NCBI GenBank assembly: GCA_038207625.1
Contig: JBBQZO010000021.1
Coordinates: 42,203-106,202 of the forward strand
Direction of reading: 5' to 3'
Source of the DNA: JBBQZO01 sp038207625
GTDB taxonomy: Bacteria > Pseudomonadota > Gammaproteobacteria > Burkholderiales > Burkholderiaceae_D
Length of the DNA: 64,000 bases
Position numbers and translations under genes: made by a program. This document shows, piece by piece, positions 50,554 through 60,127 of the stretch. The notes under the pieces were generated by a model that saw only the letters and a program-made list of their open reading frames with translations, made no database searches and had not been told where the DNA came from. Every line of letters starts with the position of its first letter. Position 1 is the first letter of the stretch.

Positions 50554-51478
50554 GGCCGACGCCGGCTTGGGCGTCGGGGAAAAGGATGCGTGCGTCGTGC
50601 TCGGCGACGAGCGCGCTGCCGTCGGCGCGCAGGCCGATAGCCTGGCCCCGGCTGACGGCGTCGAAACTGACCCAGGGGCGGGTGAATTGGTCCTGCGCCG
50701 ACTGGCGGTCGTGCACCGCCACCAGCGTGAGCGCCTCGATCTGCGCGGCCTCGATCGGCGCCGGCGCTGGCGTGTCGCAAAGGCCGAGGAAGGCGAGGGC
50801 GCGCAAAATCGCCTGATAGGCCACCTCGGGCGCGGCCGGGTCGCGATGCTGGCCGCATTCGAGCGTGAGCGCATAGCCCCCTTGCGAGCGCATGTATTCG
50901 GTGGTGCCCACGCCGTAGCGCAGCTGTTCGGCGCGCTGCTCCGGCGTGCTGTCAGCCATACGCCGCGCCACGCCCGTGCCGTAGGCCGCCAGCCAGCCGT
51001 CGACGAAGCGGCGCACGCCAAGCCGGCGTGCCAGTGCGCGTTCGGGCGCCGACTGCGCGAACGGCTCGAGCGGGCCAGCGTTGTCGCGCGGGCCGACCAG
51101 CACGAACGGCTGGCCCGGCGCGCCAAACGAGTGCAGGTCGAGCAGCACGTCGTGCGCGCCCAGCAAAGGACAGAGCCAGTTGGCGACATGGTCTTCGAAC
51201 TCGCGCGGCTGCGCGCTGGGAAACAGCTTGCGGTTCAGATTGCGCTGGCCGGCGCGCTGACCCTGTTCATATGCCAGCGGATTGGCGACCGGCACAAAGG
51301 TCACGCTGCCGGCGCTCAGGCGTACAACGCCGCTGTCGATCTCGGCCATCACGCGCGCAATCGCCACGCTGCCGCAGGTTTCATTGCCATGCACGGCGCC
51401 CGTGACGATCAGGCGCACGCCGGCGGCCTGACCGCTATACGTGACGGATTTGAAGTGCAGATGGCGCGCGCCGTTCAT
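50498..51478 (-). CDS. M14/AstE-like succinylglutamate desuccinylase-aspartoacylase family protein
   Basis: 326 aa from ATG 51478. Zinc-dependent amide hydrolase. Metal-site motif VTGAVHGNETCGSVAI (HxxE: His-Gly-Asn-Glu), then DVLLDLHSFG with the second His and a later GGYALTLECGQH with the catalytic Glu. The fold matches AstE/AspA proteins. The substrate is unknown: the protein lies next to an AraC regulator and a hydroxyproline epimerase, not in an arginine catabolic cluster. The AraC gene overlaps its 3' end. Confidence 0.87.
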   Translation of the reverse strand: MNGARHLHFKSVTYSGQAAGVRLIVTGAVHGNETCGSVAIARVMAEIDSGVVRLSAGSVTFVPVANPLAYEQGQRAGQRNLNRKLFPSAQPREFEDHVANWLCPLLGAHDVLLDLHSFGAPGQPFVLVGPRDNAGPLEPFAQSAPERALARRLGVRRFVDGWLAAYGTGVARRMADSTPEQRAEQLRYGVGTTEYMRSQGGYALTLECGQHRDPAAPEVAYQAILRALAFLGLCDTPAPAPIEAAQIEALTLVAVHDRQSAQDQFTRPWVSFDAVSRGQAIGLRADGSALVAEHDARILFPDAQAGVGHEWFYLACANPNFEYSRP

Positions 51479-51735
51479 GCGGGTCGAGGTCCTCGGTATC
51501 AATGACAGGGGGCTGCGCCCCGCCTGCCGCCATTCTATCGGCAAACGGCGCCGCTGAAGAAATAAATATACTAAGCGAGCGCGATGCGCCGCGTCGAGGC
51601 TGTTCGCGCAGGCCGATTTGCGCGCCGCGCCGCCGTCCGGAGGCACGCGACCAGGTGTGTGCCGGTGGCGCGCCGCAAGCGAATATGGCATCATCGCCCC
51701 TTGCAAAGCGCACCCCTCATCGGCATCCCGTCACC

Positions 51736-52884
51736 ATGAACGACACCACCCGCACGGCCCGCAATCATGGCCTCGATACCTTGCGCGCCCTGGCGATCAT
51801 GTTCGTGTTCATGTACCACTACACGATCTTCGTTAGCCACGACGATATCTTCGGCTTTGTCAGTGAGATCGGCTGGGTCGGTGTGGACCTGTTCTTCGCG
51901 CTGTCGGGCTATTTGATCGGCAACCAGATCTTCGCGGCGATGTGCAGCGAACGGGCCTTTTCGCTGCCCCATTTTTACGGGCGGCGTCTGCTGCGCACGC
52001 TGCCCAATTTCTACGTGGTGCTGGCGCTGTACTATCTGTGGCCGGGTTTTCGCGGTGACAGCGAGCTGCTGCCAGTGTGGAAATTGCTGAGTTTCACCGC
52101 GAACTATCAGCTCAATCCCGGCACCGCGTTTTCGCACGCCTGGTCGCTGTGCATCGAGGAGCAGTTCTACATGCTGTTGCCGGCGCTGGCGCTGCTGATC
52201 GCGCACATCAGCCGCTCCGTGCGCGGCGCCTGGTGCGCGCTGGCGGTCGGTGTGCTGGCCGGTCTGCTGATCCGCACGCAGGTGTGGCAGCAGCTGGTCG
52301 ATGGCAATGCGCGCGGTCAGTACAACTTCTACAAATTCATCTATTACTCGTCGTTTTGCCGGCTTGATGAATTGCTGGCGGGCGTGGCGCTGGCGCTGCT
52401 GAAAAACTATCACCGCGCGCTGTGGGCGCGCCTGACGGCGCACGGCAATCTGACGCTGGCACTGGGCGTGGCGTGGTGCACCGTCACCTTCCTGCTACTG
52501 ATCGATGATGCCTACGGCAAGCCGATGGCGGTGCTGGGTTATCCGATGCTGGCGATTGGATTTGGTTTGCTGGTGCTGGCAGCCTTGAGCGCCGATTCGC
52601 TGTTGCGCCGCGTGCGCGTGCCCGGTGCGGCGTCGCTGGCCGCCTGGTCGTATGCGATCTACCTGCTGCACAAACCCGTGTGCATGCTGGTCAGCGTGCA
52701 GCTGGCGCGCTTTGGCATTGGCGTGTCGTCGGGCGCCGGCGTGATCGTCATGAGTGTTCTCAGCGTGCTGGCCGGCTATCTGCTATACCGGCTGGTCGAG
52801 ACGCCGTTCATGCTGCTGCGCGCGCGCGTGCTGCCGTCGAACCACGCCGCGCCGCGCGGCGCGCTCATGGACCCGATTCGATAA
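51736..52884 (+). CDS. Acyltransferase 3 (OafA/YrhL-like) membrane protein
   Basis: Inner-membrane O-acyltransferase, 382 aa from ATG 51736, about 10 helices. The conserved start is HGLDTLRALAIMFVFMYHYTIFV with the R-and-H type motif (RALAI, MYHY). GVDLFFALSGYLIG and SLCIEEQFYMLLP follow, all typical. It would acetylate or acylate an exported glycan. No glycan gene cluster is next to it. The 3' end overlaps the convergent gene at 52865 by 20 bp. Confidence 0.92.
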   Translation: MNDTTRTARNHGLDTLRALAIMFVFMYHYTIFVSHDDIFGFVSEIGWVGVDLFFALSGYLIGNQIFAAMCSERAFSLPHFYGRRLLRTLPNFYVVLALYYLWPGFRGDSELLPVWKLLSFTANYQLNPGTAFSHAWSLCIEEQFYMLLPALALLIAHISRSVRGAWCALAVGVLAGLLIRTQVWQQLVDGNARGQYNFYKFIYYSSFCRLDELLAGVALALLKNYHRALWARLTAHGNLTLALGVAWCTVTFLLLIDDAYGKPMAVLGYPMLAIGFGLLVLAALSADSLLRRVRVPGAASLAAWSYAIYLLHKPVCMLVSVQLARFGIGVSSGAGVIVMSVLSVLAGYLLYRLVETPFMLLRARVLPSNHAAPRGALMDPIR

Positions 52885-53332
52885 CGCCGTACGGCGTATG
52901 CATCTGCGCCAGGAAGGCCAGCGTGCGCGCGATGCGCACGCGCGGCTCCTCGTCGGCCGTCTCGTCGATCGCCGCGCGCATTCCGGGCAGCGCCTCCTGC
53001 GTGGCCGGGCTGGCGTAGGCGGCGATCAACAGCGCCGCCAGCTCGCCCGCGTGCCCGCTGGCGCGCCGCACGCGCGCTTCGATCACCGCCAGCAGTGCGC
53101 GCTGCATGCGCGGGGTCGGGTGGATGATGTGCGCAAACACGATCGGCGTGTTGGCGATCGCCTCGCACATGGCCCGTTCGATCTGCTCGGGCGAGAGGTC
53201 CGAGGCGATGTCGAAGTAGGCGCGTTCCCAGTGCGTGCGCGCATGCGCGTGGCCGCGCGGGAAGCGGTCCACCGTCTCAAAGCCGCAGACACGACTGAGC
53301 GCGGCCAGCGCGGCGTACAGTTTTTCTATCAT
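52865..53332 (-). CDS. Hypothetical protein, helical
   Basis: 155 aa from ATG 53332, 6 bp after the stop of the cupin gene, so the two probably form one transcript. Starts MIEKLYAALAALSRVCGFETVDRF and has HAHARTHWERAYFDIASDLSPEQIERAMCEAIANTP. No domain recognised. The stop lies inside the 3' end of the acyltransferase gene. The codon pattern and coherent helical composition favour a real gene, though support is moderate. Confidence 0.6.
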   Translation of the reverse strand: MIEKLYAALAALSRVCGFETVDRFPRGHAHARTHWERAYFDIASDLSPEQIERAMCEAIANTPIVFAHIIHPTPRMQRALLAVIEARVRRASGHAGELAALLIAAYASPATQEALPGMRAAIDETADEEPRVRIARTLAFLAQMHTPYGVIESGP

Positions 53333-53338
53333 CGTTGC

Positions 53339-53827
53339 CTAGTAAGGTGTGCCGTCTTTGTGGCGAAAGCGCCATTGGCCGGCGCTGTCGTGCTGGGCCA
53401 GTAAATCGTCGTCCGGGTAGACGACATGCTCGCCCACGCTGCGGTCGCCCACCTCCAGATACAGCACGTCCTCGCTGGCGCGGTTGTGCAGCTGGTGCGC
53501 GTCGCCGCTACCGGCCCGAAAGCCGGCGCACATGCCCGGCGAAAGTGGCGTTTCGCCAGCGTCGGTGATCAGCACGGCGTGCCCTTCAAGCAGGTAGATG
53601 AACTCGTCCTGCAGCGCGTGGCTGTGGCGCAGCGCCGAAATTGCGCCCGGCGCCAGGCGCGTCAGGTTGATGCCGAAGTTGGCCAGCCCGAACACGTCAC
53701 CGAGCGCGCGTTTTTCGCGTCCGTCGGCGACGCGATCGAACGGCGCCGGATAGCTGCTCTTGCGCGCGCGCGGCGCGACGTCCAGCGCGCGTACGGCGCG
53801 CACGACTTGCGGTAAATCGACAGGCAT
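53339..53827 (-). CDS. Cupin-domain protein
   Basis: 162 aa from ATG 53827 with GAGGAAGG upstream. Cupin motifs: ALRHSHALQDEFIYLLEGHAVLIT and SGDAHQLHNRASEDVLYLEVGDR, giving the usual His/Glu metal set (RHSH-x-QDE, then a late His). Small single-domain cupin, probably a metal-binding enzyme or sugar-binding protein; the substrate is not known. Upstream of the hypothetical gene at 52865. Confidence 0.87.
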   Translation of the reverse strand: MPVDLPQVVRAVRALDVAPRARKSSYPAPFDRVADGREKRALGDVFGLANFGINLTRLAPGAISALRHSHALQDEFIYLLEGHAVLITDAGETPLSPGMCAGFRAGSGDAHQLHNRASEDVLYLEVGDRSVGEHVVYPDDDLLAQHDSAGQWRFRHKDGTPY

Positions 53828-53858
53828 CAAGGCCTTCCTCGGTGGCGCCCGCGCTGGG

Positions 53859-54620
53859 TCAGTGCGGGCCGGCGTCCACGATTCTATACTTAGCGCGCAA
53901 TTGCTGCAGCAGAGGGCGCTGCTGTTGCAGGAACAGGTTGAACTGGGCGATCACATCCGGGTGCTGGCGGCTCGACAGGCTGAAGTCGCTGCGCACATGG
54001 GGCAGGCCGGGATCGAACACCAGCGCGCTCGGCGCCTTGAGCTTTTCGCTTAACAGATAGGCGGCGACGTCGACGTTGATGTACACGGCGTCCAAATGGT
54101 CGGCCATGACGTGGCGCAGCAAGCCCTCGAAGCTGGCGGCCGTGCTCAGCGAGATGGTCTTGGCGGCGATCGCCGGCAGGTAAGGCGCGGGCGTGAAGCC
54201 GAGTACCGTGCCCAGCGTCTTGATTTGGTCGAGCGCACGGCCTTTGTGGGCTGGCAGCACCAGTGCGCCTTCTTCGGAATGGACCAGCGGCGCACTGTAG
54301 ACGATGCTGGCGTCGCGCAATCTGGCTGGTTGCCAGTTGGGATTGTCCGGATACTTGAAGTCCAGCGTCATCTCCGTGCGAAAAACGGTAAACAGACGGT
54401 TGATCGGCAGCGGTAAATACAGGAAGCGAAAGCCGTGCTGCTGCGCGAATGCGTCGAGCACATCGCGCGCGTAGCCGGCGTACTGGTTGGTGTGGGTGGT
54501 GGTGTGCAGCGGGTAGTAATCGAGGTCCTCGACGCCGATCGTATACGTCGTCGTTTGCGCGCTGGCGGCCAGGCAAACGCCGCACAGCAGCACGCTTTGC
54601 AAAGCTGCTGTCACACGCAT
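53859..54620 (-). CDS. Orphan periplasmic solute-binding protein, family 3
   Basis: 253 aa from ATG 54620. Signal peptide to about residue 22 (ALQSVLLCGVCLAASAQ). The sequence reads VEDLDYYPLHTTTHTNQYAGYARDVLDAFAQQHGF (family-3 first lobe), then later TLGTVLGFTPAPYLPAIAAKTISLSTAASFEGLLRHVMADHLDAVYINVDVAAYLL. No ABC partners nearby. Transcribed apart from the cupin gene. Confidence 0.8.
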   Translation of the reverse strand: MRVTAALQSVLLCGVCLAASAQTTTYTIGVEDLDYYPLHTTTHTNQYAGYARDVLDAFAQQHGFRFLYLPLPINRLFTVFRTEMTLDFKYPDNPNWQPARLRDASIVYSAPLVHSEEGALVLPAHKGRALDQIKTLGTVLGFTPAPYLPAIAAKTISLSTAASFEGLLRHVMADHLDAVYINVDVAAYLLSEKLKAPSALVFDPGLPHVRSDFSLSSRQHPDVIAQFNLFLQQQRPLLQQLRAKYRIVDAGPH

Positions 54621-54778
54621 CGCTGGCCCCGCCGCCTGCCCAATGTCATGGCTTGCTCCCGAGCGCGCACATGGTTGGCGCCTCTCCAAGGATACGCATT
54701 TTTTCGCACTTGGCAAGAGGTGGGCATGCCGGCAACGCAGATTCGCGCACGGCGAATGTGCCGGCAGGCCCCTTGTCG

Positions 54779-55651
54779 CTACTCGCCGAAACGACCGGCG
54801 CGAAAGTCCTCCACCGCCTGCGCGATTTCGGCCTGGCTGTTCATCACGAACGGGCCATATTGGGCGATCGGCTCGTTCAGCGGGCGCCCGGCGATCAGCA
54901 GCACGCGGCTGGCCTCTTGCGCCTCGATGACGACGCCGTCGGCGTCAGCCGTGTTGGCCAGGATCGCCATGCGCGTGCTGGCCACCGGCTTGCCGTCCAC
55001 CGTCGCCTGGCCACGAAACACGTAGATGAACGCGTTGTGCCCGGGCGGCAGCGCCTGACTGAAGCGCGCGCCCGCCGGCAAGTCCAGGTCCAGATACAGC
55101 GGCTCGGTGCCGTCGCGCTGCACCGCCCCGACGGTGCCGTGGCTGCTGCCGGCGATCACCTGCACCAGCACGCCCTGTTCGGTGCTGAAACGGGGAATGT
55201 CGGCATTGGTAAAGTCGCGATACCACGGCGTGCACATCTTGTCCTTGGCCGGCAGGTTCAGCCACAGCTGAAAGCCTTCCATCATGCCTTCGTCTTGCTC
55301 GGGCATCTCGGAGTGGATCACGCCGCTGCCGGCCGTCATCCACTGCACGCCGCCGCTGGTGAGCAGGCCTTCGTGGCCGGCGCTGTCCTTGTGCCGCATG
55401 CGCCCGTTGATCATGTAGGACACGGTTTCAAAGCCGCGGTGCGGGTGTTCGGGAAAGCCGGCGATATACTCGCCCGGCTTGTCGCTGCCGAAGGCGTCCA
55501 GCATCAGGAAGGGATCGAGGCGGCGTTGCAGCGATTGCGTCAGGACCCGGTTGATCTTCACGCCCGCGCCGTCCATCACGAACTGTCCATTGACCAGTCG
55601 CTCGACGCTGCGTCCTTTGAGTACTTGTTCGTTGGTCACTTGCTCTCTCAT
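54779..55651 (-). CDS. Pirin family protein
   Basis: Cytosolic bicupin, 290 aa, from ATG 55651 with AAGGAG 7 nt upstream. Metal-site residues are in EHPHRGFETVSYMINGRMRHKDSAGHEG and the second His-Ser-Glu (GSGVIHSEMPEQDEGMMEG). Several pirins have quercetinase activity; the family role is oxidative or redox-linked. Downstream of azoR on the same strand (36 bp), so both likely respond to quinones or flavonoids via the divergent LysR. Confidence 0.93.
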   Translation of the reverse strand: MREQVTNEQVLKGRSVERLVNGQFVMDGAGVKINRVLTQSLQRRLDPFLMLDAFGSDKPGEYIAGFPEHPHRGFETVSYMINGRMRHKDSAGHEGLLTSGGVQWMTAGSGVIHSEMPEQDEGMMEGFQLWLNLPAKDKMCTPWYRDFTNADIPRFSTEQGVLVQVIAGSSHGTVGAVQRDGTEPLYLDLDLPAGARFSQALPPGHNAFIYVFRGQATVDGKPVASTRMAILANTADADGVVIEAQEASRVLLIAGRPLNEPIAQYGPFVMNSQAEIAQAVEDFRAGRFGE

Positions 55652-55686
55652 TACGCGCTCCTTCAATTGGCCGCCCCGGTGTTGAA

Positions 55687-56286
55687 TCAGGCCAGCACTG
55701 CGTCGATTTCTGCCTGGGCCGATTGCTGTGCGCGGGTGACCGCTTCCGGACCCATGCCCATGCCTTCGGCGTAGATGAACTGCACATCGCTCATGCCCAG
55801 GAAACCGAGGATGGTTTTCAGATGCGCCACCTGGGTATCGGTGGCGCTGTCGCGGTGGAAGCCGCCACGTGCCAGGGTCACATACACTTTCTTGCCGGTC
55901 AACAGGCCTTCGGGACCGGTTGCCGTGTAGCGAAACGTGACGCCGGCGCGGGCAATCGCGTCGAACCAGCCTTTAAGCTGCACCGTCATGCCAAAATTGT
56001 ACATCGGCGCGCCGATCACGATCACGTCCGCGGCTTGAACCTGAGCGATCAGGACATCGTCCAGCGCCACGCGGGCCGCTTGCTCGGCGTTGCGCTGGTC
56101 CGCTGGCGTAAACAATGCCTGCAGCGTTGCCTCGTCGATGGTCGGGTGCGGTTGGCCGGCCAGGTCGCGCCGGGTCACGCTGACATGGGCGCCGTCGCCA
56201 GCCAGACGCGCCACAATGGTATCGGCCAGACGGCTCGACTCGGAACCGGTGGAACGGGCGCTGGAATTGATTTGCAGGATGTTCAT
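55687..56286 (-). CDS. azoR: FMN-dependent NADH-azoreductase
   Basis: Cytosolic flavoenzyme reducing azo dyes and quinones, 199 aa. Start ATG 56286. Motifs: ILQINSSARSTGSESSRLADTIV (FMN phosphate loop), VIGAPMYNFGMTVQLKGWFDAIARAGVTFRY, and LARGGFHRD. Standard length and all expected segments. With pirin in one operon, divergent from the LysR gene, the usual setting of quinone-responsive regulation. Confidence 0.95.
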   Translation of the reverse strand: MNILQINSSARSTGSESSRLADTIVARLAGDGAHVSVTRRDLAGQPHPTIDEATLQALFTPADQRNAEQAARVALDDVLIAQVQAADVIVIGAPMYNFGMTVQLKGWFDAIARAGVTFRYTATGPEGLLTGKKVYVTLARGGFHRDSATDTQVAHLKTILGFLGMSDVQFIYAEGMGMGPEAVTRAQQSAQAEIDAVLA

Positions 56287-56308
56287 GCTTGTTTCCTTGA
56301 GTGACGTT

Positions 56309-56337
56309 GAACTGCGATGGTGGTACTTTAGCAGTTC
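56309..56337. promoter_or_regulatory. Candidate LysR operator between azoR and LysR
   Basis: Perfect 7-bp inverted repeat GAACTGC-N15-GCAGTTC in the 108-bp divergent promoter region. Position and symmetry fit a LysR site; binding is inferred. Confidence 0.6.
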
Positions 56338-56394
56338 CAAAATCAATCCAGAAGGCGTTAAAATGGATAACATTATTCAGTAGGTGGAACAATC

Positions 56395-57306
56395 ATGGAT
56401 ATCGAACCCAACGACCTGTTGCTGTTTGCCCGTATTGTCGACAGTGGCAGCTTTAGCCTGGCAGCGGCGCGCGTCGGGCAGCCGAAGTCGACCGTGTCGC
56501 GGCGCATCACCTTGCTTGAAGCCAAGTTGGGCGAGCGTCTGCTGCAACGCACGACACGCAAACTGGTGCTCACCGAATTTGGTGCCGGCTTGCTCGAGCA
56601 CGCGCGCAAGGTGGTCGACGAAGTGGAGGCTGCCGCCGCGCTGGTCGAACACCGCCAGTTGGCGCCCAGCGGACGGCTGCGCATTTCGATGCCGTCCGAT
56701 TTCGCCAATCTGGGCATGACGGGCGTGCTGTCGCGTTTTCTCGAGCAGTACCCGGCTATTTCGCTTGAGCTCGACCTGTCGCCGCGCCGGGTCGACCTGG
56801 TGGCCGAAAATTTCGACCTGGCCATCCGCATGGGCGATTTGCCGGACGACGCCACGCTGGCGGCGCGGCGCGTCGCCTTCGAGCGCATCGCGCTGTTTGC
56901 CGCACCGAGCTACATCGCCCGGCGTGGCCTGCCCGAGCATCCCGACGACTTGCTCAAGCACGATGTGCTGTGCCTGCTGTTGCGCAGCGGCGGCCCGATT
57001 CCGTGGGTGTTGACGCGCGCCAAGACGCGCTGGGAAAAGGCGCTGCCGTCGCGCCTGACGGCCAATTCGCCCGACCTGCTGATCCGCATGGCGTGTTCCG
57101 GCGCCGGCATCGCGTCGAGCTCGGAGCTGTTTGCCAACCCGTATATGGAGAAGGGTGAACTGGTGCGCGTGCTGCCGGAATGGGAGATGCCGCCGGTGAC
57201 CGGTTGGGCCGTGTTTCCCGGCCGGCGCCTGATGCCGGCCAAGACCCGCGCCTTCCTCGACATGATGGAAACCATGTGCTGCGACGAGGCGCGCAAGCGC
57301 GGCTAG
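56395..57306 (+). CDS. LysR-family regulator, divergent from azoR-pirin
   Basis: 303 aa. HTH in residues 1-60 (FARIVDSGSFSLAAARVGQPKSTVSRRITLLEAKLGERLLQRTTRKLVLTEFG), then an effector domain with PSDFANLGMTGVLSRFLEQYP and the typical IRMGDLPDDATLAARRV. Start at ATG 56395, about 109 bp from the azoR start. It is a CrgA/PecT-like member; such regulators next to azoreductases are usually quinone or electrophile responders. Confidence 0.93.
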   Translation: MDIEPNDLLLFARIVDSGSFSLAAARVGQPKSTVSRRITLLEAKLGERLLQRTTRKLVLTEFGAGLLEHARKVVDEVEAAAALVEHRQLAPSGRLRISMPSDFANLGMTGVLSRFLEQYPAISLELDLSPRRVDLVAENFDLAIRMGDLPDDATLAARRVAFERIALFAAPSYIARRGLPEHPDDLLKHDVLCLLLRSGGPIPWVLTRAKTRWEKALPSRLTANSPDLLIRMACSGAGIASSSELFANPYMEKGELVRVLPEWEMPPVTGWAVFPGRRLMPAKTRAFLDMMETMCCDEARKRG

Positions 57307-57686
57307 GCGCGCCATCGCCGCCCAATGACACGCTGGTCGTGATCCTGATGCCCGTGCCTATCCGTGTCGGACAACGTCATCACAGTCAGCGACGGCCCGG
57401 TGGGGCGAGACGCTGAAATGGGCCGCCAAGTTCACCGATGTTCGGTGGTGCGCATGCCGCAACACAATACAAGTGGGCGGTCAGCACTTCTCGTGCATAC
57501 GTGATATGCTGCGCCTGCTTTTTTTGCGGTACCTCTGTTGTGCGGCTGTACACTCTCAGTTGCCATGCGCCAGAGCGCTTTTTTCGGTCCGGTTTCCTTC
57601 ACGGGCAGAACACCGTTCACGCCACACAAGCCTGGCAGGCATGTGGCGCTTGTTTCACCACACTACTTACTTTTATAGGATCCGGT
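57307..57686. other. Intergenic region, no gene recognised
   Basis: 380 bp between two plus-strand genes. The frame open from 57438 is an upstream extension of the kinase gene without ribosome site. No clear promoter, operator or RNA was found. Confidence 0.5.
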
Positions 57687-59345
57687 ATGGCCCATCTTGA
57701 ACAGTTCGCGTCAGACCGGAAAACGTCTCCATTGAAAATCGAGGCGTTGCAAAGGGCAATTTACAACAACCCGAATTTTTCCTACATCGCGACCGATCGA
57801 CAGGGCGTGATTCAGATATTTAACGTGGGCGCCGAAAGCATGCTGGGGTATGCCGCCGCCGATGTCGTTAACCTGCTCACGCCCGACAGCCTGGCCGATC
57901 CGGAGGAAATGATCGCGCGTGCTGCGGCCATCAGCGTTGAGTTTGGCACGCTGATCGCGCCCGGCCTTGAAGCGCTGGTGTACAAGGCGTCGCGTGGTAT
58001 CGAGGATATTGTCGAGCAGACCTACGTCCGGCCGGATGGCACGCGTTTCCCAGCGATCGTTTCGGTGACCGCTTTGCGCGACGAACAGGAAGAGATCATC
58101 GGGTATCTGTTCATCGGCACCGACAACACGGCGAGCAAGCAGGCCCAGATCGCGCTCAAGCAGAAACATATCGACCTCGAAGAAGCGCGCTCCTTGGCCG
58201 AGAAGGCGAATATGGCCAAATCCGATTTTCTATCGAGTATGAGCCATGAATTACGCACGCCACTCAATGCGGTGCTGGGATTCGCCCAGCTGATGGAGAC
58301 GGCCACGCCGATGCCTAGCCCGGCGCAGAAAATGTCGATCGAACAGATACTCAAAGGTGGCTGGTATTTATTGCGTCTGATAAATGAAATTCTCGACTTG
58401 TCATTGATCGAGTCGGGTAAGTTGATGATGCTCAGTGAAACAATCAACTTGTCGGAGGTGTTGCGTGATTGCCAGCTGATGGTCATGCCGCAGGCGAATG
58501 CGCGTGGCATTACGATCAGCTTTCCCGATGGTGTAACCCAATTTTATATCGACGCCGACAAGACCCGGATCAAACAGGTGATGATCAACCTGCTGTCGAA
58601 TGCGATCAAATACAATCGCCAGAACGGCAACGTCACGGTGGCCTGCGAGATTACTCAACAGAAGCTGATGCGCGTGAGCGTTAGTGATACCGGTTTGGGT
58701 TTGACACCGGCGTTGTTGGATCAGTTGTTCCAGCCATTTAACCGCCTAGGCCAGGAGTCCAGCACGGCAGAAGGGACCGGCATTGGGCTGGTCGTGACCA
58801 AGCAGCTGGTAGAGTTAATGGGCGGCACGATCGGTGTGCAAAGTGAAGTTGGTGTGGGTAGTACCTTCTGGTTCGAGCTTCCGTTGACCAGTGAAGTGGA
58901 AAAGCCAACGGGTGAGGCCGGAGAGGCCGTCGCGATCGCGCGCAGCGTGCGCGCCGCCGGTGCCAAGCAGCGTACTTTGCTGTATGTCGAAGATAACGTT
59001 GCCAACCTCAATCTGGTCGAACAGTTAATTGAACGACGCAGCGACTTGAAACTGCTGATCGCCACGGACGGTTTTAGCGGCGTGGAAATGGCGCGCGCAC
59101 AGCTACCCGACCTGATCTTGATGGATATTAATCTACCCGGCATCAGCGGGCTCGAAGCTTTGAAGTTACTGCAAACCATACCGGAAACGGCGCATATTCC
59201 GATCATGGCGTTGTCGGCGAACGCCGTCCCGCACGAGGTGGAACTGGGACTAAAAGCCGGCTTTTTCCGCTACTTGACCAAGCCGATCAAGATCGATGAG
59301 TTTATGGCCGCGCTCGATGGCGCGTTCGATCAGTTTGGCAAATAA
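57687..59345 (+). CDS. Cytosolic hybrid histidine kinase (PAS-HisKA-HATPase-REC)
   Basis: 552 aa from ATG 57687 with AGGA 5 nt upstream. No membrane helix, so a soluble sensor. PAS at about residues 20-150, then a coiled coil, HisKA with His187 (FLSSMSHELRTPLN), ATPase with NLLSNAIKYN, DTGLGLTPALL and GTGIGLVV, and a C-terminal receiver with Asp480 (DLILMDINLPG) and Lys532 (LTKP), all intact. Such proteins pass phosphate to an Hpt protein or response regulator elsewhere. Neighbours give no clue to the output. Confidence 0.94.
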   Translation: MAHLEQFASDRKTSPLKIEALQRAIYNNPNFSYIATDRQGVIQIFNVGAESMLGYAAADVVNLLTPDSLADPEEMIARAAAISVEFGTLIAPGLEALVYKASRGIEDIVEQTYVRPDGTRFPAIVSVTALRDEQEEIIGYLFIGTDNTASKQAQIALKQKHIDLEEARSLAEKANMAKSDFLSSMSHELRTPLNAVLGFAQLMETATPMPSPAQKMSIEQILKGGWYLLRLINEILDLSLIESGKLMMLSETINLSEVLRDCQLMVMPQANARGITISFPDGVTQFYIDADKTRIKQVMINLLSNAIKYNRQNGNVTVACEITQQKLMRVSVSDTGLGLTPALLDQLFQPFNRLGQESSTAEGTGIGLVVTKQLVELMGGTIGVQSEVGVGSTFWFELPLTSEVEKPTGEAGEAVAIARSVRAAGAKQRTLLYVEDNVANLNLVEQLIERRSDLKLLIATDGFSGVEMARAQLPDLILMDINLPGISGLEALKLLQTIPETAHIPIMALSANAVPHEVELGLKAGFFRYLTKPIKIDEFMAALDGAFDQFGK

Positions 59346-59457
59346 AGGCGCAGCGCGATATCGGCGGCGACGGGAATCGGATGGCAAAGGACACGACACG
59401 GTATCGCCAAACCGTGTAAATTGTGGCGTTTGCAAGCCCATACATTGAAGGAAGGCC

Positions 59458-59856
59458 ATGCCCATTAACGCCATACGCGACCAGTCACTGCCGATGCGCC
59501 ATGTCGTTCACGTGCGCAATCACCTCATTTCCAGCGACGTGTCGGTGGAGGAGGGCGGCAGCGACGCCGGTCCGTCGCCGCACGACCTGTACGACGCCGC
59601 GCTCACTGCGTGCAAGGCGCTGACCGTGCTCTGGTATGCCAAGCGCAAGGGCATTGCGCTCGAACAGATCGAAACAAGCACCGAGCGCGACGCCAGCGAC
59701 GAGCGCAAGGGCATCTACCGGCTGGCCGTCACGCTGCACATGACGGGCGATCTGAGCGATGCGCAGCGCCAGGAGTTGCTGGCCGCTGCTGAAAAATGTC
59801 CCGTTCATAAACTGATGACGACGGTGAGCACCGAAGTGACGACCAGGCTCGCTTAG
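59458..59856 (+). CDS. OsmC-like peroxiredoxin
   Basis: Cytosolic thiol peroxidase for organic hydroperoxides, 132 aa from ATG 59458, AAGGAAGG upstream. Catalytic Cys pair: Cys52 in AALTACKALTVLWYAKRKG and Cys114 in AEKCPVHKLMTT. EEGGSDAGPSPHDL and LQ-like ending are typical. Length is slightly below OhrA. Stands alone. Confidence 0.9.
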   Translation: MPINAIRDQSLPMRHVVHVRNHLISSDVSVEEGGSDAGPSPHDLYDAALTACKALTVLWYAKRKGIALEQIETSTERDASDERKGIYRLAVTLHMTGDLSDAQRQELLAAAEKCPVHKLMTTVSTEVTTRLA

Positions 59857-60127
59857 GCGATCGGCCCTTTGCTGTCCGGGGGGATTCGTCGCCGCACGCG
59901 ACGCGCTGGCGCATCATGCACCGGATAGCATGCGTGGTGAGCGCGGCTGCTTGCGTCGCGCATATTGCGATCGGGTTTGAAGACTAGCTATGCGTGGCAA
60001 TGCGCGTAGCGCGGTGGGCCGAGCTGACCGGAACGCTGTTCGCGATCCGGCATCGGACGAGGGCTGTCTGGCAAGAAGTGCATGGCGGCGCTGCGCAGGT
60101 CAAGCACCTTGCGCAGGCGCTCGATGG

